NCBI RefSeq assembly: GCF_026213295.1
Contig: NC_079412.1
Span: forward strand, 919,656-983,655
Direction: 5' to 3'
From: Gadus chalcogrammus
Taxonomy: Eukaryota; Chordata; Actinopteri; Gadiformes; Gadidae
DNA length: 64,000 bases
Shown here: positions 63,799-64,000 of the stretch, one piece after another
Layout: each line of letters begins with the position of its first letter
Numbering within the stretch: the first letter of the stretch is position 1
The notes under the pieces: generated by a model
Seen by the model: the letters and a program-made list of their open reading frames with translations, nothing else
What the model was told of the DNA's origin: nothing
The model's database searches: none
Translations under genes and position numbers: made by a program

Positions 63799-64000
63799 CG
63801 TTGACGCTTCGTTGCCAGGCTACGTTGTTGCTGCGTCTACTTTGTATAGTTCATGTCACGCGCAACGCAACTACTGTGAGGAATTGCCGCATTGAGCAGA
63901 TATAAACAAACGTGCAAACGTGAATGATACAAAGTAGAGAGCATCGCACCGCCGAATCTTGTTGTGTGGCCAGTCGAGACAAGCCCCGATTTCCTGGCTC

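Larger units (their letters stand above)
59616..64000. mobile_element. Autonomous-looking PIF-Harbinger transposon (right end not resolved)
   Basis: Left end GGCCCGGCCAGACTACACGA next to TAA. It contains two convergent spliced genes, the MADF/BESS-like protein and the DDE transposase, both open from start to stop. A related inverted stretch, GAATCTTGTTGTGTGGCC, lies at 63954-63971 (about 14 of 17 positions match the left end). However, the target sequence does not resume after it, so the true right end may lie beyond the window. Confidence 0.85.

Noticed and set aside
63954..63971. Certain right end of the autonomous Harbinger element
   Set aside because: The stretch resembles the left repeat, but no TAA and no target sequence follow it, so the true end may lie beyond the window.
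1..64000. CRISPR arrays, bacterial operons, phage or toxin-antitoxin systems
   Set aside because: Introns, eukaryotic transposons and fish repeats fill the window; tandem repeats here have no spacer structure.

Overview
The window is animal nuclear DNA and almost certainly teleost fish. Genes are split by GT-AG introns, and nearly every readable protein belongs to a fish mobile-element family: L2, RTE-like and L1 LINEs, hAT, PIF-Harbinger, Kolobok/THAP, pogo, a Ty3/gypsy element with a SCAN-like Gag, and an endogenous retrovirus relic. I could not recognise a single-copy housekeeping gene, rRNA or CRISPR array, and I did not fix the species. All comparisons were made by eye.

Layout. 1-5560 is a decayed endogenous retrovirus (integrase end, a possible envelope piece, an LTR-like tail) split at 2536 by an internally deleted Harbinger element. 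5638-6271 is a coding exon with a 14-residue repeat and a C-terminal zinc-ribbon-like motif. 7204-17555 is one old 10.35-kb TTAA-flanked transposon with a THAP-type (Kolobok-like) transposase, later filled with an L2 LINE, a hAT element and several Harbinger elements. 18235-20523 is a spliced but frameshifted multi-exon gene that I match from memory to a multicopy fish family (DUF6729-like). 21425-26211 holds two TTAA-flanked elements lying back to back, the first carrying pogo, hAT and solo-LTR debris. 26609-28915 is a long coding block that I do not recognise.

29884-32698 is a hAT element inserted exactly on the edge of another hAT element. 36295-46110 is a broken zinc-finger/transposase-like/SAM-like gene. 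It is interrupted twice: by a 2.2-kb hAT copy, and by a very young Ty3/gypsy element that landed on what looks like an exon's splice donor. 47049-50385 is a near full-length LINE with two frameshifts, and 54868-58776 is an L1 on the minus strand.

59616 to the window end is a PIF-Harbinger transposon whose two genes both read intact after splicing: a MADF/BESS-like DNA-binding protein (284 aa, plus strand) and a HARBI1-like DDE transposase (411 aa, minus strand). They are convergent, as in known two-gene Harbinger elements, where the DNA-binding partner helps bring the transposase to DNA. At least three defective Harbinger-type elements or fragments elsewhere in the window keep only a MADF-coding first exon, a recurring pattern worth testing.
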